Origin: JANXQG01 sp963780045
GTDB lineage: Bacteria > Planctomycetota > Planctomycetia > Pirellulales > Thermoguttaceae
Direction of reading: 5' to 3'
NCBI GenBank assembly: GCA_963780045.1
Contig: CAVZZZ010000001.1
Location: forward strand, 3,038,001 to 3,102,000
DNA length: 64,000 bases
Under the pieces are notes generated by a model. That model made no database searches. It had not been told where the DNA came from and saw nothing but the letters and a program-made list of their open reading frames with translations. Position numbers and translations under genes: made by a program. Shown piece after piece: positions 53,000 through 62,247 of this stretch (position 1 is the first letter of the stretch; every line of letters starts with the position of its first letter).

Positions 53000-54285
53000 G
53001 GGTTACCTCCTGCGCGTTGGTTGCAATGACGCGGAGCGCACTGCCGCGGTATCCGCCGCCGGGTGGAGCGGCGAATAGAAGCGGGGCCCGGACGAAGCGG
53101 ACTGGCGTATTCCAGTGCCGCCATCGCTCGTCCGCGCCCGGCGCGACGGTAGATCTCCATGAGCTGCCCGTAGTTGGCCGCCGGCGTGTATTGTTCTTCG
53201 AATTCGCGTCGCGCGGCTTGGCGCATCTGGCTTTGTTTGTCGCGGTCGCCCACAAACTGCCGCACCTTCCTAGCCAGGTCGTCGGCGTTGCCCGGCTCAA
53301 AATGCAGGCCCGTTTGCCCGTCGCTTACCAGTTCCGCTGCGGAGCCCATGAGCGACGCGATTACGGGCGTCCCGACCGCGAAGGCCTCGATGATCGTGCG
53401 GCCGAACGTCTCGTGCCAGATGGAAGGAAAGACCAGGCAACTCGCGTCGGCGATAATCCGCATTACTTCCTCGATCGGCCGATGTCCTAACCACTGAACG
53501 TCGCCGTGCGCGGCGGCTTCCTGCACGTCAGGCCGGAGTGGGCCGTCGCCGATGATCTTCAACGGCAGCGGAATGCTGTCGCTTCGCCAGGCTTCCAGCA
53601 GCGTGCGCAAACCCTTCTCCCAAGACAGGCGCCCAACGAATACGGCGTAGCCGCCTCCGCCGCGGCCGGGACCGGGATCGTTCCACACGAAGTTCGGCTT
53701 TATCGAGATCTTGTTCGGCGGCAACCCGTACTCAATGAACATCGAGCGGCAGAAATCGGTCAACGCGACATAGTGGTCGACGGCGCGGGTAAACGTCCCG
53801 CGCCAGCGGTGGTATCGCAGCATCACCAGCACGACGAGGGTCGCACGGGAATCGTGGCGATAGCAGCCGTGCCGCGCGCAACGGAAGAACCCGCCGACGG
53901 GACACGGCCGGCCGCCGCCCTCGGACGTCCGCAACACGCCATTGGCGCAAACCATGCGAAAATTGTGCAGCGATTGCACGACGGGCACGCCTTCCGCGCG
54001 CGCCGCGTAGTAGATGGACGGGGAAAGCAGCGGAAAGGTGTTGGTGCAGTGCATCACGTCCGGCCGCGATTGGCGGACCAACTTGCGGACCTCGCGATAG
54101 GAATGCGAGTTCCAGATCGTCCGCCAGGCGAGTTTGACACGGCTCATTGATGCGACGGCTCGGTTATCGGCCGTGTAGCGGAGCACTTCGTGGCCGCGCG
54201 ATTCCAAGAGCCGTCCCTCGTCGGCGAAGACCTGGTCCTCGCCGCCCGGCTGGAGATAGTAGTTGTGGCAAAGCAGGATTCTCAT
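52996..54285 (-). CDS. Glycosyltransferase family 4 protein
   Basis: A GT-B enzyme of 429 residues. The N-terminal domain starts RILLCHNYYLQPGGEDQVFA; the C-terminal nucleotide-sugar domain has AVFVGRLSWEKGLRTLLEAW, LKIIGDGPLRPDVQEAA, VQWLGHRPIEEVMRIIADAS, FPSIWHETFGRTIIEAFAVG (the E-x7-E region) and GLHFEPGNADDLARKV. It adds a hexose to the growing repeat unit. ATGA overlaps with both neighbours place it inside the operon. Confidence 0.95.
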   Translation of the reverse strand: MRILLCHNYYLQPGGEDQVFADEGRLLESRGHEVLRYTADNRAVASMSRVKLAWRTIWNSHSYREVRKLVRQSRPDVMHCTNTFPLLSPSIYYAARAEGVPVVQSLHNFRMVCANGVLRTSEGGGRPCPVGGFFRCARHGCYRHDSRATLVVLVMLRYHRWRGTFTRAVDHYVALTDFCRSMFIEYGLPPNKISIKPNFVWNDPGPGRGGGGYAVFVGRLSWEKGLRTLLEAWRSDSIPLPLKIIGDGPLRPDVQEAAAHGDVQWLGHRPIEEVMRIIADASCLVFPSIWHETFGRTIIEAFAVGTPVIASLMGSAAELVSDGQTGLHFEPGNADDLARKVRQFVGDRDKQSQMRQAARREFEEQYTPAANYGQLMEIYRRAGRGRAMAALEYASPLRPGPASIRRSTRRRIPRQCAPRHCNQRAGGNP

Positions 54286-55276
54286 GGTGTTTGCGCCTGG
54301 CTGAGTTGTCGCCGTTCGCTGCGGAAGTCAAGCATGTCCGCCATCGCCGGCTGGGAGAACCAATGCGGCAAGTTTGCGTGGGCGGCGCCGCGCAGATAGC
54401 CCGTCGCGCGGGCTACCAGGCAGCGCGCCTCCAACATTCGCTCGCGGTCGCCGCGGAGCATGGCCCATGCGAGCCGAGGAATGAAAACGACCGTCGCCTG
54501 GACAAGTCGACCGGCCAGCCGTGCCGTGCGCCCCGCCAGGCCAAACTGGTCCCGTTCGCGCCGTGCGCGGTTCCAGCCGTTGCGCGAGCTTGCCCAGAGG
54601 AAATACGAATCCTTCAGGCGGTGCGGCGGAATGACATGTAGCACGCGCCGGACGGGTTGTACCAGACCGGAATGTCCGCACGGCGAATGCGGTTGTAGAA
54701 GTCGGTGTCTTCGCCCGATGTCATTGCGGTATCGAACGCGCCAATCTTGCCGAACACCGCGCACTTAACCAGCAGATTGCCCGTGGTTGGCGCGTGCTTC
54801 TTGCCGTAGCGATCGTGACCGGCGGCGCCGCCGCTGTCTTCGCCCAGCAGAACGCGGCAGAAGGGCGCCAGGTTGCGGCGCGTGCCTTCCGGCAAGGCCA
54901 GCTCCCGCGCGCCGGCCACACAAGGATCGCCGCTTTGCCGCGCCGCCGCCATGAGTTCCTCAAGCCAATGCCGATCGGCCAACTGGTCATCGTCGAAGAA
55001 CGCGATCCACTCGCCGCGGGCCTCGGCAACGCCGCGATTGCGACAGAACGAGATGCCTGGCAAAGCCTCGACCACGCTGCGGAACCGCGGGCCGAATTCT
55101 TGTTCCGCTTCTTCGATTATCTCCGCCGTGGCATCCGTCGATGCATTGTTCACCACCAGCACCTCGTAGTCCGACGCGTCGCCGGTATCCTGCGCGGCAA
55201 GGCTCGCCAAGGCCGATTTCAAGCACTCGCCGCGGTTGTACGTGCAGACGACGACGGTTACAAAGGGGCGCGTCAT
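54282..55276 (-). CDS. Glycosyltransferase family 2 protein, one frame break
   Basis: The first 220 residues are a GT-A domain: FVTVVVCTYNRGECLKSALA, EVLVVNNASTDATAEIIEEA, ISFCRNRGVAEARGEWIAFF, DDDQLADRHWLEELMAA (the metal-binding DDD) and GEDTDFYNRIRRADIPVWYN. The frame breaks near 54639; one G (GGCGCG-G-TGCTAC) gives AVLHVIPPHRLKDSYFLWAS and a basic C-terminal region with RDQFGLAGRTARLAGRLVQ and a hydrophobic segment. Without the repair the protein would end after SFRRTA. It overlaps neighbours on both sides by 4 bases, which supports a working gene. Confidence 0.9.
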
Positions 55277-56637
55277 GCCTGGCTGCTCCCGGCGGCCTGC
55301 CAGCCGCCAAACGTTGGCCCTTTCTCAGCCGATGCCGGTATATCCGCGGGCGCAGTAGAGTCAACACGGCCGAATGCCATTCGCCACATGCCGCAGGCGA
55401 CAATAAACGGCAAAAAGGACGCCGTCGCGAAAAGCGCCTCGGCCGCCGAATGCACCACCGCAAAGCAGAGCAGCGCGGCGAGAAACAATGCGCCAGTCTC
55501 GGCGCGTGCCCGGCAGCTCAACAGCGCACCGCGCAGTGCGGAGCCGAATGCCAGCAGGTAAATCGCCAGCCCCACGAGTCCCAAGTTCAAGACGATCTCA
55601 AGATATCCGCAATGCGCGTGCGAGATTCCCGAACCGACCACGGCGGACGCGGATCGGATGTGCTGCGGCGTCCAAAAACTGCCGTAGCCAAAGCCGATGA
55701 GAATCCGGTCGTCAATCAAGCCAAGCAGGTGCTGCCACAGGGGAACGCGGCCAGTGAGCGAGATCGCGTCATCGGTACGATTGATGAGTACGATTCCCCA
55801 CAAGGCGCGAGGAACGTCCACTCCATATACGCTCGCGGCCAAGATTGCAGCACTGACGAACCACGCTGCGGAAAGTCCAAGGACCAGAAGTTGTCGCGAG
55901 GAAAGCCGATAAGCGCCGACGACCGCGCAGCCGGCCAGGAAGGCCAGGGTCGCGGTGCGCGATTTTGTGAGCAAGAGAAAAACGAAGGCAATCGCCGCGC
56001 ACGCCGAAAGCGCAAGGCGCGCTGCTCCCGGCCGGTCCATCAGACACAGCGCGCCCAGGCAAATCGCCGCGCAGTACGACGCCTGCAGGTTCGGATGCAC
56101 GTGTCCGGTGAAGCGGTAATCGGGCGAGCCGGGTTGAAAGAACCCGTGGTAGAGCTCGTCTCCCAGGCCGATCAGCAAATATATGCCGGCCGCCGAGACG
56201 CCCATGACGCACAACTGCCGAAGCGTAAAGCAGCGTCCGACGCCAATCGCGCCGGCGGTGAAGCAGATCAACGCGCTCACGCGGCGAATCGCCAGCGAGA
56301 AATCCGCCGACCACGACGTGCTGGCAATGCACCACGCGAGATAGGCGACGAGCGCGCCGCCGAGAAAGCCGTGAACGCGGAATGACTGCCGGCGCGAGGC
56401 AGCAAGACAGCTCAGTCCCGTTGCCAAGAGCAATCCGAATCCGATTCGGCGTTGGATGCTTCCCTCAGCGGCAGCCAGCTCGATATTGGCGCTGTCCGGA
56501 TCAAGCAAGTCGTTCAGCGACACGGCGTGATTGTGCTCTACAAGGAAAAACGCCGTCGCGACGGCCGCGGTCGCAAGCACCAGAGCCAGCACGCCGGCCG
56601 GTTTCCCGCCATCGTCGTTCGGCAACTGACCGGTCAT
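55273..56637 (-). CDS. O-antigen ligase/polymerase-type membrane protein (Wzy-like)
   Basis: About 12 hydrophobic helices and a large periplasmic loop in the second half, with the signature pattern of the Wzy_C/O-antigen ligase family (TGRVPLWQHLLGLIDDRILI, GFGYGSFW, ISHAHCGYLEIVLNLGLVGL). The Arg of TGR and the His of SHAH are conserved in the family. It polymerises repeat units or ligates chains. There is no strong ribosome site, but the ATGA overlap with the flippase gene supports the start. Confidence 0.93.
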   Translation of the reverse strand: MTGQLPNDDGGKPAGVLALVLATAAVATAFFLVEHNHAVSLNDLLDPDSANIELAAAEGSIQRRIGFGLLLATGLSCLAASRRQSFRVHGFLGGALVAYLAWCIASTSWSADFSLAIRRVSALICFTAGAIGVGRCFTLRQLCVMGVSAAGIYLLIGLGDELYHGFFQPGSPDYRFTGHVHPNLQASYCAAICLGALCLMDRPGAARLALSACAAIAFVFLLLTKSRTATLAFLAGCAVVGAYRLSSRQLLVLGLSAAWFVSAAILAASVYGVDVPRALWGIVLINRTDDAISLTGRVPLWQHLLGLIDDRILIGFGYGSFWTPQHIRSASAVVGSGISHAHCGYLEIVLNLGLVGLAIYLLAFGSALRGALLSCRARAETGALFLAALLCFAVVHSAAEALFATASFLPFIVACGMWRMAFGRVDSTAPADIPASAEKGPTFGGWQAAGSSQA

Positions 56638-58016
56638 GGCGCCTCCTGCAATCGTGCTTCACCGCGGACCGCGGCCAGTGCCTCGGCGAACGACCATGTG
56701 CGGACTATTGCTCCGACGAGGTTTCCGGCCAACGTCGCCAGCGCCGCGCCGAACGCGCCTAGCGGTTGCACGAGAACGACAAACACGGCCAGCGTGACGA
56801 CCGAGAGCACAGCGTCGGGCACCAGGTTCTCCCGCGGACGATCGAGGATCCACAGGCCGCGGCCGGCTGAGTTTCCGAGATTGTTGATGAGTACGGCGAC
56901 CGCCAGTACAGTCACGATCGGCCCCGCACCGGCATACTTTCCCTTGTAGATGATTGCGGCCAACGGTTCGCCCGCCACAGCGAAAAAGACGCACATCACG
57001 CTCAACAGGATCGCGATGAATGCAGTGCTTTTCCACAAGACGGACGTCAGGCCCGGCAGGCCGCGCTGGGCGAACGAGCGCGCCGCCTTGGGAGTCAAGT
57101 AGGAATCCAGTCCGGCCATGAACATGTTGGCAAGCCCTACGAGGCTCAAGCAGGCGCCCAGCAGTGCCGTGGCGGCGGTGTCGTGAACTGCGCCGAGAAT
57201 CCAGGGCACTGCATACACGGCGGCTGATCCGGCGAGATTACTCGCCACAACCCACTTGGCGAAGGCCCAGTTGCGTCTCCAGTCGGCGATGGACTGGGAA
57301 AAACTGAACGACAAACTTGGCCGCACGATTGCAAACCAGGCGACAACGGCAACTCCGCAGGCCGTGCCCATGACGAGGTAGGCCACCGGCGCCGTCAGCC
57401 GTCCCGCCGCTCCCAGGGCCACCAACCCGCCCAACTGCAAGGCGGCAACCGCAAGATCGAGGACTATCGCAGCCGTCAAGTCAAGGTGCGCGATCAGTGC
57501 TTGGCGGACAAAGCTTCGCAGCATCAGCAACGGCAACATGCCGGCGAGTGCAACCATCACCGGTGCCAGCCCGGGCATAGCTCCGCTGAAATAGATTCCC
57601 GCGGCAAGTGCCAAAATCCCCACCGAGCACAGCAGCGACATAACGATTTGGTGCAACAAGACGCTGCCGGTATAGCGCGCCGCGGAGTCGCGACCGCCGC
57701 GGTTGCAATAGATGGTGTATGGCGTCGAGATCAAGCGTTCTTGAATGCCTTGCGCAAACAGCGCTATTGTAAACGCCAGATAATAGACGCCGAATGCGTC
57801 GGGGTCGCAAAGCCGCGCGAGGATTACCGTGGAAAGAAACGACGTCCCGCTGTAGACGGCTTGGGCCGCGACTGCCGTGGCCCCCTGTCGGGCAGCGGCA
57901 ATAGCGCCGCGACGGTCCGTGCGGCGGCCTTCCGCGCGTACCGTAGCTGCCGCGGTCATCGCCGTGTCGCCGTCGCCGGCTGCACTTTCGGTTGTTTGTT
58001 CAAGGTTTACGAACAT
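56634..58016 (-). CDS. Lipid-linked repeat-unit flippase, Wzx/MATE-like
   Basis: The 460-residue protein has about 14 hydrophobic segments and the polysaccharide-export layout: AVYSGTSFLSTVILARLCDP then FGVYYLAFTIALF near the start, QALIAHLDLTAAIVLDLAVA, WAFAKWVVASNLAGSAAVYA, LVGLANMFMAGLDSYLTPKA, and later PIVTVLAVAVLINNLGNSAG. It should flip the assembled unit across the inner membrane. The stop overlaps the polymerase start by 4 bases; a 57-base gap to the chain-length gene upstream is the largest inside the operon core. Confidence 0.92.
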   Translation of the reverse strand: MFVNLEQTTESAAGDGDTAMTAAATVRAEGRRTDRRGAIAAARQGATAVAAQAVYSGTSFLSTVILARLCDPDAFGVYYLAFTIALFAQGIQERLISTPYTIYCNRGGRDSAARYTGSVLLHQIVMSLLCSVGILALAAGIYFSGAMPGLAPVMVALAGMLPLLMLRSFVRQALIAHLDLTAAIVLDLAVAALQLGGLVALGAAGRLTAPVAYLVMGTACGVAVVAWFAIVRPSLSFSFSQSIADWRRNWAFAKWVVASNLAGSAAVYAVPWILGAVHDTAATALLGACLSLVGLANMFMAGLDSYLTPKAARSFAQRGLPGLTSVLWKSTAFIAILLSVMCVFFAVAGEPLAAIIYKGKYAGAGPIVTVLAVAVLINNLGNSAGRGLWILDRPRENLVPDAVLSVVTLAVFVVLVQPLGAFGAALATLAGNLVGAIVRTWSFAEALAAVRGEARLQEAP

Positions 58017-58073
58017 CGTTTCAAGCTGGGAGGCACACCAAGAGCCGGGGCGCTACGATATAGTTCGTTTATG

Positions 58074-59611
58074 TCACGGCGAAGTGACCACGGTCATCCG
58101 TTGAACATCGGCGGAGACAGGCCGTGCGGCGCCGCCGGACAGTTCGCGCGTCCGCCGCGGCGGGCCGCCGGGCATGCGTCTGGGCGAGCGCGTCTCCGCG
58201 AACAGTGCGATGCCCGCTGCGCCCAGCAGTCCCACCAAGAAGCCCGCCGCCAGGTTCAGCGTCTTCCGAGGTTGAACGAGCGTCGGGTCGAAGCTTGCCG
58301 GTTGGAAGACGCTGATGTTCGACATCCCCCGCGCCTCCAACTCTTGGTCGAGGCGGGCTTCCTCGGCGACTGGGGCAAACTTGCGGTAACGGGTGTCCTG
58401 AATGTCATGTTCCCGCTCAAGACGCGCAATCTGCACCTCTTGCTCGCTGAAGCGGCGGAGTGCCCGCCGCGCGTCGGCGAGCTGCGCGGCCAGCGCCGCC
58501 GCTTTCGATTTGATCGACCGCAGCGACACTTCCTGGTGCGCCAACTGCAGCTTCAAGTCCTCGTAGGCCCAGTTCCGGCGCACGGGTGACCTGCGCCCGC
58601 GTTGCCTGCTGTTGGTCGAGGATTTGCTGGGCTGCGGCCTCCTGCGCAAGGATTTCTTTCATTCGCGGATGTGCGTCGCCGAGCTTGGCCTTGGCCTCCT
58701 TCTCGGCGATTTGCAGGCCGTAGAACCGGTCCCTCATGCGGTTGGTGCCTTCGTCGCCGACGCCCTGGATCTCGCCGGCGACCGTCGTGGGAGACATGCC
58801 TGCCAACTTCGCGTGGAGCTCCGCAGCGGACGCTTCTGCCGCCGCCAAGTCTTCGGCGGTTTGCAGGGTTTCGTCCTCCAGATTGCCGACGCGCTTGACG
58901 AGGATCGCGCGCGCGCGCTTCGGGCGAGAGGATTTCCGTCTCACTTTTTATCCGCTGTAACGCATCGTCGGTCTGCCGCAGTTCGGCCTTCATCCGCTCG
59001 GCCTGCTTCTGGAGAAAAGTGGCGCCGTCGGCGGGCCGTCCGAGGTGAGCGTACTCGGCCAGGAAGATGTCCATCAGTTTGCCCAAGACCGCCTGCGACG
59101 CTTCCGGCGATCCCGATTGATAGGCGACGCGAATTACGTTCGAGCGACTGACGGGCACGGCATCGAGGTTTGCCGCGAACCGACGAAGGGCCCTCTGTCG
59201 CGACTCGTCCTCCGTCACCGAAGATGTCGAATGCTGGCGTTCGTCATTCGTCATTCGGCTTTCGTCATTCTCGTTAAGGATTGCGCCAGGCCCGACGGCA
59301 TCGACCACTTTCTCAGCCAGCGCCCGGCTGTTGAGTATCTCGACGACGGAGTTGATCTCGTTGTCGCGGAACGGCGGTACGGAAAGCACCTGTTCGTGGC
59401 CGAGGGTCACAGTAGGGTCCAGCGCGGAATTCTCGCGGCCCAACCGCAAGAGCAGCTTGCCTTCGGACCGATACTGCGCAGGTCCGAATGTGTTCCATAA
59501 AAGGACCGCGGCGATGACCGCGACAAAGAAGGCCAACGACTTCCCTCTGTGGCGGCGCAATGCCCGCATGAGGAGGGCCATCGCCGATTCTGCGCGGGGT
59601 TCCGTATTCAT
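58074..59611 (-). CDS. Polysaccharide chain-length determinant (Wzz/GumC-like), two frame breaks
   Basis: The N-terminal part has a membrane helix (LAFFVAVIAAVLLWNTFGPA) and the Wzz domain (YRSEGKLLLRLGRENSALDP, FRDNEINSVVEILNSRALAE). Long coiled-coil segments follow (ATFLQKQAERMKAELRQTDD, TAEDLAAAEASAAELHAKLA, HQEVSLRSIKSKAAALAAQL), then a second helix near the C-terminus (LNLAAGFLVGLLGAAGIALF). Two breaks, near 58910 (one GC in a GCGCGCGC run gives EARARAILVKRVGNLEDE) and near 58582 (one GC gives VTRARRNWAYEDL), are repaired by dinucleotides. A TTCGTCATTCG repeat (59238-59271) encodes ESRMTNDERQHS. The start at 59611 overlaps the deacetylase stop by 1 base. Confidence 0.9.
59238..59271. repeat. 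TTCGTCATTCG tandem repeat inside the chain-length gene
   Basis: GTTCGTCATTCGTCATTCGG and CTTTCGTCATTCTC give three imperfect 9-12 base units. In frame they encode NDESRMTNDERQ in the loop after the Wzz domain. A related ATTCGACATTCGAC run lies in the phosphoglycosyltransferase gene (61358-61389). Confidence 0.65.
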
Positions 59612-60570
59612 TACAGTTGTCTCCTTGGAGAACTGTGGTTAGAAGAACTCATCTGCCGCATAAGTCCCGTAGCTTCCATAGGCCTCATGGGAGCTACGGG
59701 ACTTATGCGAGTTATGGGATTCGTGAGGCGCACGATTCCTTGCTTGCCGCGAGCAACCCAACCATACCATCCGGCAAGCTTGGCGGCCAACGTAGCGTCG
59801 GTGTCCCACGGAAAGACGTTGAAACGGCCCCATTGGAAAGGATCGCTCCGGGCTTCGATCAAGTCGCAGTCCGTGGTCAACCCGCAAATCACGCCCGTCT
59901 GCTTCGCCGCGGCCGCCAGTTCGGCGTCGGCAAAGCCGCGGCGGCGCGAGCCGTAGGGAAAGGCGAACATCGCTTCGCGGACCGCGAACGCTTCTCGAAG
60001 GACATCGACGGACGACTGCAAATCTTCACGAAGCAGCGCCGGGCGGCCGCGAAAATCGCGATGCGTGTGCGTGTGGGCGCCGAAGTCGATCAGTCCCCCG
60101 GCGGCCAACTCGCGGCATTGGTCAAGCGTCATAGGGCGATATGCCGCGGGCGGGACGCGGGCGGCGTTGGTCACGCCCCAGGGATCGAACGGAAAGGGGG
60201 TTGACGAGCCGAGGTAGCCTGTGGCTAGGAATACGGTCGCTGGAATCCGCAACTCTCGCAGCACCGGCCACGCGTGGCGATGGATGCACTCGTAGCCATC
60301 GTCGAACGTTACCGCGATCGTCCGCGGCGGAAGGGCTTTTCCCTCGGCCCTGGATGCAAGCAGCTCCCGCAGCGGCCGGATTTCGTGGCCTCGCAGCAGC
60401 AGGCCGTCCAGTTGGTCGTGGAATCGATCGACCGCCACGCAGTCCGGCGGCTGCGCCGGTCCCGGCACGCGCTGCATGACGCGGTGGTACATCAAGATTC
60501 CCGCGCACCCGCGGGCACGCGAACCGAACAGCCTGCTCAAGACCACAGCTGCGTATCCCGCCGTTCGCAT
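59611..60570 (-). CDS. Polysaccharide deacetylase (NodB-type)
   Basis: A carbohydrate esterase of the NodB fold: the Asp-Asp pair is in TIAVTFDDGYECIHRHAWPV, and metal His residues in LIDFGAHTHTHRDFRG; FAFPYGSRRRGFADAELAAA and the Arg and His downstream fit the rest. It would remove N-acetyl groups from a polysaccharide. The C-terminal end (TRISPVAPMRPMEATGLMRQ) comes from a perfect palindrome (59659-59707). ATG 60570 (MRTAGYAAVVLSRLF) is preferred; ATG 60648 adds a Ser/Arg-rich extension. Overlap with the next gene is 1 base. Confidence 0.92.
   Translation of the reverse strand: MRTAGYAAVVLSRLFGSRARGCAGILMYHRVMQRVPGPAQPPDCVAVDRFHDQLDGLLLRGHEIRPLRELLASRAEGKALPPRTIAVTFDDGYECIHRHAWPVLRELRIPATVFLATGYLGSSTPFPFDPWGVTNAARVPPAAYRPMTLDQCRELAAGGLIDFGAHTHTHRDFRGRPALLREDLQSSVDVLREAFAVREAMFAFPYGSRRRGFADAELAAAAKQTGVICGLTTDCDLIEARSDPFQWGRFNVFPWDTDATLAAKLAGWYGWVARGKQGIVRLTNPITRISPVAPMRPMEATGLMRQMSSSNHSSPRRQL
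59659..59707. repeat. 49-base palindrome with perfect 16-base arms at the 3' end of the deacetylase gene
   Basis: CATAAGTCCCGTAGCT at the left and AGCTACGGGACTTATG at the right are exact inverted copies, with a 17-base centre (TCCATAGGCCTCATGGG-type). It is in frame with the deacetylase C-terminus and shares its core with the glcE element (12726-12780). Confidence 0.85.
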
Positions 60571-60697
60571 GGCGACGCGTTTCGCCGCGGCGCGCGAGGA
60601 TGACTCGGGCGCAGGGGAACTCAATCGCGCACGGCGCCGGCAACGCATGGGTTACGACGACAGGTTCGCCAGTACTTGAACTCATTGCCTGCAATTC

Positions 60698-61851
60698 TCA
60701 AAAAGCCCCACGGCCGACGATAATCGCCGGTACTGTTTTCACCAACAACTTGACATCGAGCCAGGGCGAACGCCGCGAGACATAGCGCAGGTCCATCCGC
60801 ATCCACTGCGTGAAAGACACCCGCGACCGCCCGCTCACCTGCCAAAGACACGTTAGTCCGGGAGTTACGTAAAGGCGGCCGAACTGCCAGATCTCGTAAT
60901 TGACGACCTCTTCCGGCAAGGGAGGACGCAGCCGACCAGCGACATGTCGCCCATCAGCACGTTCCACATCTGGGGAAATTCGTCCAGACTGAACTTACGC
61001 AGGAACCGTCCCAATGCGGTAACGCGCGGATCGTTGCGGATTTTGAAGACCGGGCCTTCCTGCTCGTTGCGCGGCTGTAGTTCATTCTTCAGGTTCTCCG
61101 CGTTTTCCACCATGGTGCGGTACTTGTACATCGTGAAACGGCGTCCGCCGAGGCCGACGCGGGTCTGCCGAAAAAACACCGGACCGCGCAGCGTCGTCCT
61201 GATGAGTATCGCGACCGTCAAATACAGCGGCGTGTGAATTGTCAGGAACAACACCGCGCCGACGATGTCGACCGCCCGTTTCCATAAAGGCAAAGGCCGA
61301 ATGAAGAAAGGCTCCATTGCCAATGACGAGTCTCGAAGGCCGAATGCCCAGTGACAGTCGCCATTCGCCATGCGACATTCGACATTCGACGCGTGTCCGT
61401 TTTGTGCAACGCGGGCAAAACGGACGGCCCGCAAGGCGTCTGGAACTTCGTCGAGCGGGCCTCGGTCGCTGCCAAACCAATTCGAGGGATAACAATAGAC
61501 GCGACATTCCGGGATTGGGACGCCCGCCGGAAACGCCCGGCAGATTTCATCGGCCAGGGTCCACGCTCCCCACGCGGGAGTGTTGGGCATCAGCACGCCG
61601 ATATGCCGCGCGTCGAGCCACCCTGCCTCATCGGTGGTGCGTATCCGCCGCCGCAATCGTCGCGCGACACGGATCAAGGTTTGCCGCCGTCGCGCACCGC
61701 TGTCCGTGCCGAAAGTCAGCAGTGTTAGCGGCAGGCCCCAACGGTCGGCGCAGGCTCGTTCCCTGTCCATTGCCGCCCGGAAGCGAGCGGCTGGATAGAG
61801 GTCGCGGAACGCCCTCGTAACCTGCCTTTTGATCAGTTTACTAAACCACAT
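60698..61851 (-). CDS. Phosphoglycosyltransferase (sugar transferase) with a GGDEF-like N-terminus, one frame break
   Basis: The C-terminal half is a bacterial sugar transferase (WcaJ/EpsE class): PLWKRAVDIVGAVLFLTIHT then PLYLTVAILIR, FFRQTRVGLGGRRFTMYKYR, TMVENAEN, LRKFSLDEFPQMWNVLMGDM, SLVG and VTPGLTCLWQVSGRSRVSFT. It starts repeat-unit synthesis on undecaprenyl phosphate. The break near 60922 is repaired by one base (GTCGG-C/G-CTGCG gives VGLRPPLPEEVVNYE). Residues 20-110 (RFRAAMDRERACADRWGLPL, TLIRVARRLRRRIRTTDEAG, HIGVLMPNT) resemble a GGDEF domain without its GGDEF motif, an unusual fusion. A repeat (61358-61389) encodes NVECRMANGDC between them. Confidence 0.88.
61358..61389. repeat. 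ATTCGCCATGCGACATTCGA-type repeat inside the phosphoglycosyltransferase gene
   Basis: Imperfect ATTCG..CATTCGAC units encode SNVECRMANG. It sits exactly between the GGDEF-like and the sugar-transferase parts and looks like a linker insertion. Confidence 0.55.
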
Positions 61852-62247
61852 CGTCTTCCTCCTCTCAGCGAAGCATTCGGTTCCGTCGACTTGCGGGAGA
61901 GCGAGGAGTCAGTCCGCCGCAGTATTGCGACATCGTGATTGCTCGTTTTCCACCCCCGATGGAAACAATCTAGCAAAAATGAACAAAATGCGCAGAATGC
62001 TGCGAAGCACGTGGCACGTATTTATAGGCGTGGTGGCGGCGGCTGTAAATAAGCAGAATTGCTAAATTTGCAATAAAAAGAGCGCTAAAAACTTCTAAGA
62101 TGAACAATTATGCTGCGCAAGTTTTTTTTGAACTTGTGCGCAGCGCCAACGTTGCGCATAGAAAAGCAGCGTATGACGGCAACCTTAGACGGATCAACCG
62201 CCGCTTATAGCGCGGCTATAATGTCGCGATAAACGTCAAATGCCGGA
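61852..62247. other. AT-richer intergenic region upstream of the polysaccharide operon
   Basis: The region downstream of the LysR gene and upstream of the operon. It is the most AT-rich stretch of the window (A-runs and T-runs near 61975-62110). The operon promoter should be here, on the - strand, but no clear hexamer pair stood out. The hairpin at 62112-62144 is the main feature. No gene is seen. Confidence 0.6.
62112..62144. promoter_or_regulatory. Long hairpin GCTGCGCAAGTT / AACTTGTGCGCAGC
   Basis: The arms GCTGCGCAAGTT and AACTTGTGCGCAGC are inverted copies with a 2-base bulge, and the loop is TTTTTTG. Located some 260 bases before the first operon gene and 100 bases after the end of the LysR gene. 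It may be an operator, an attenuator, or a terminator of the LysR gene on the - strand (which reads CAAAAAAA in the loop). Confidence 0.6.
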
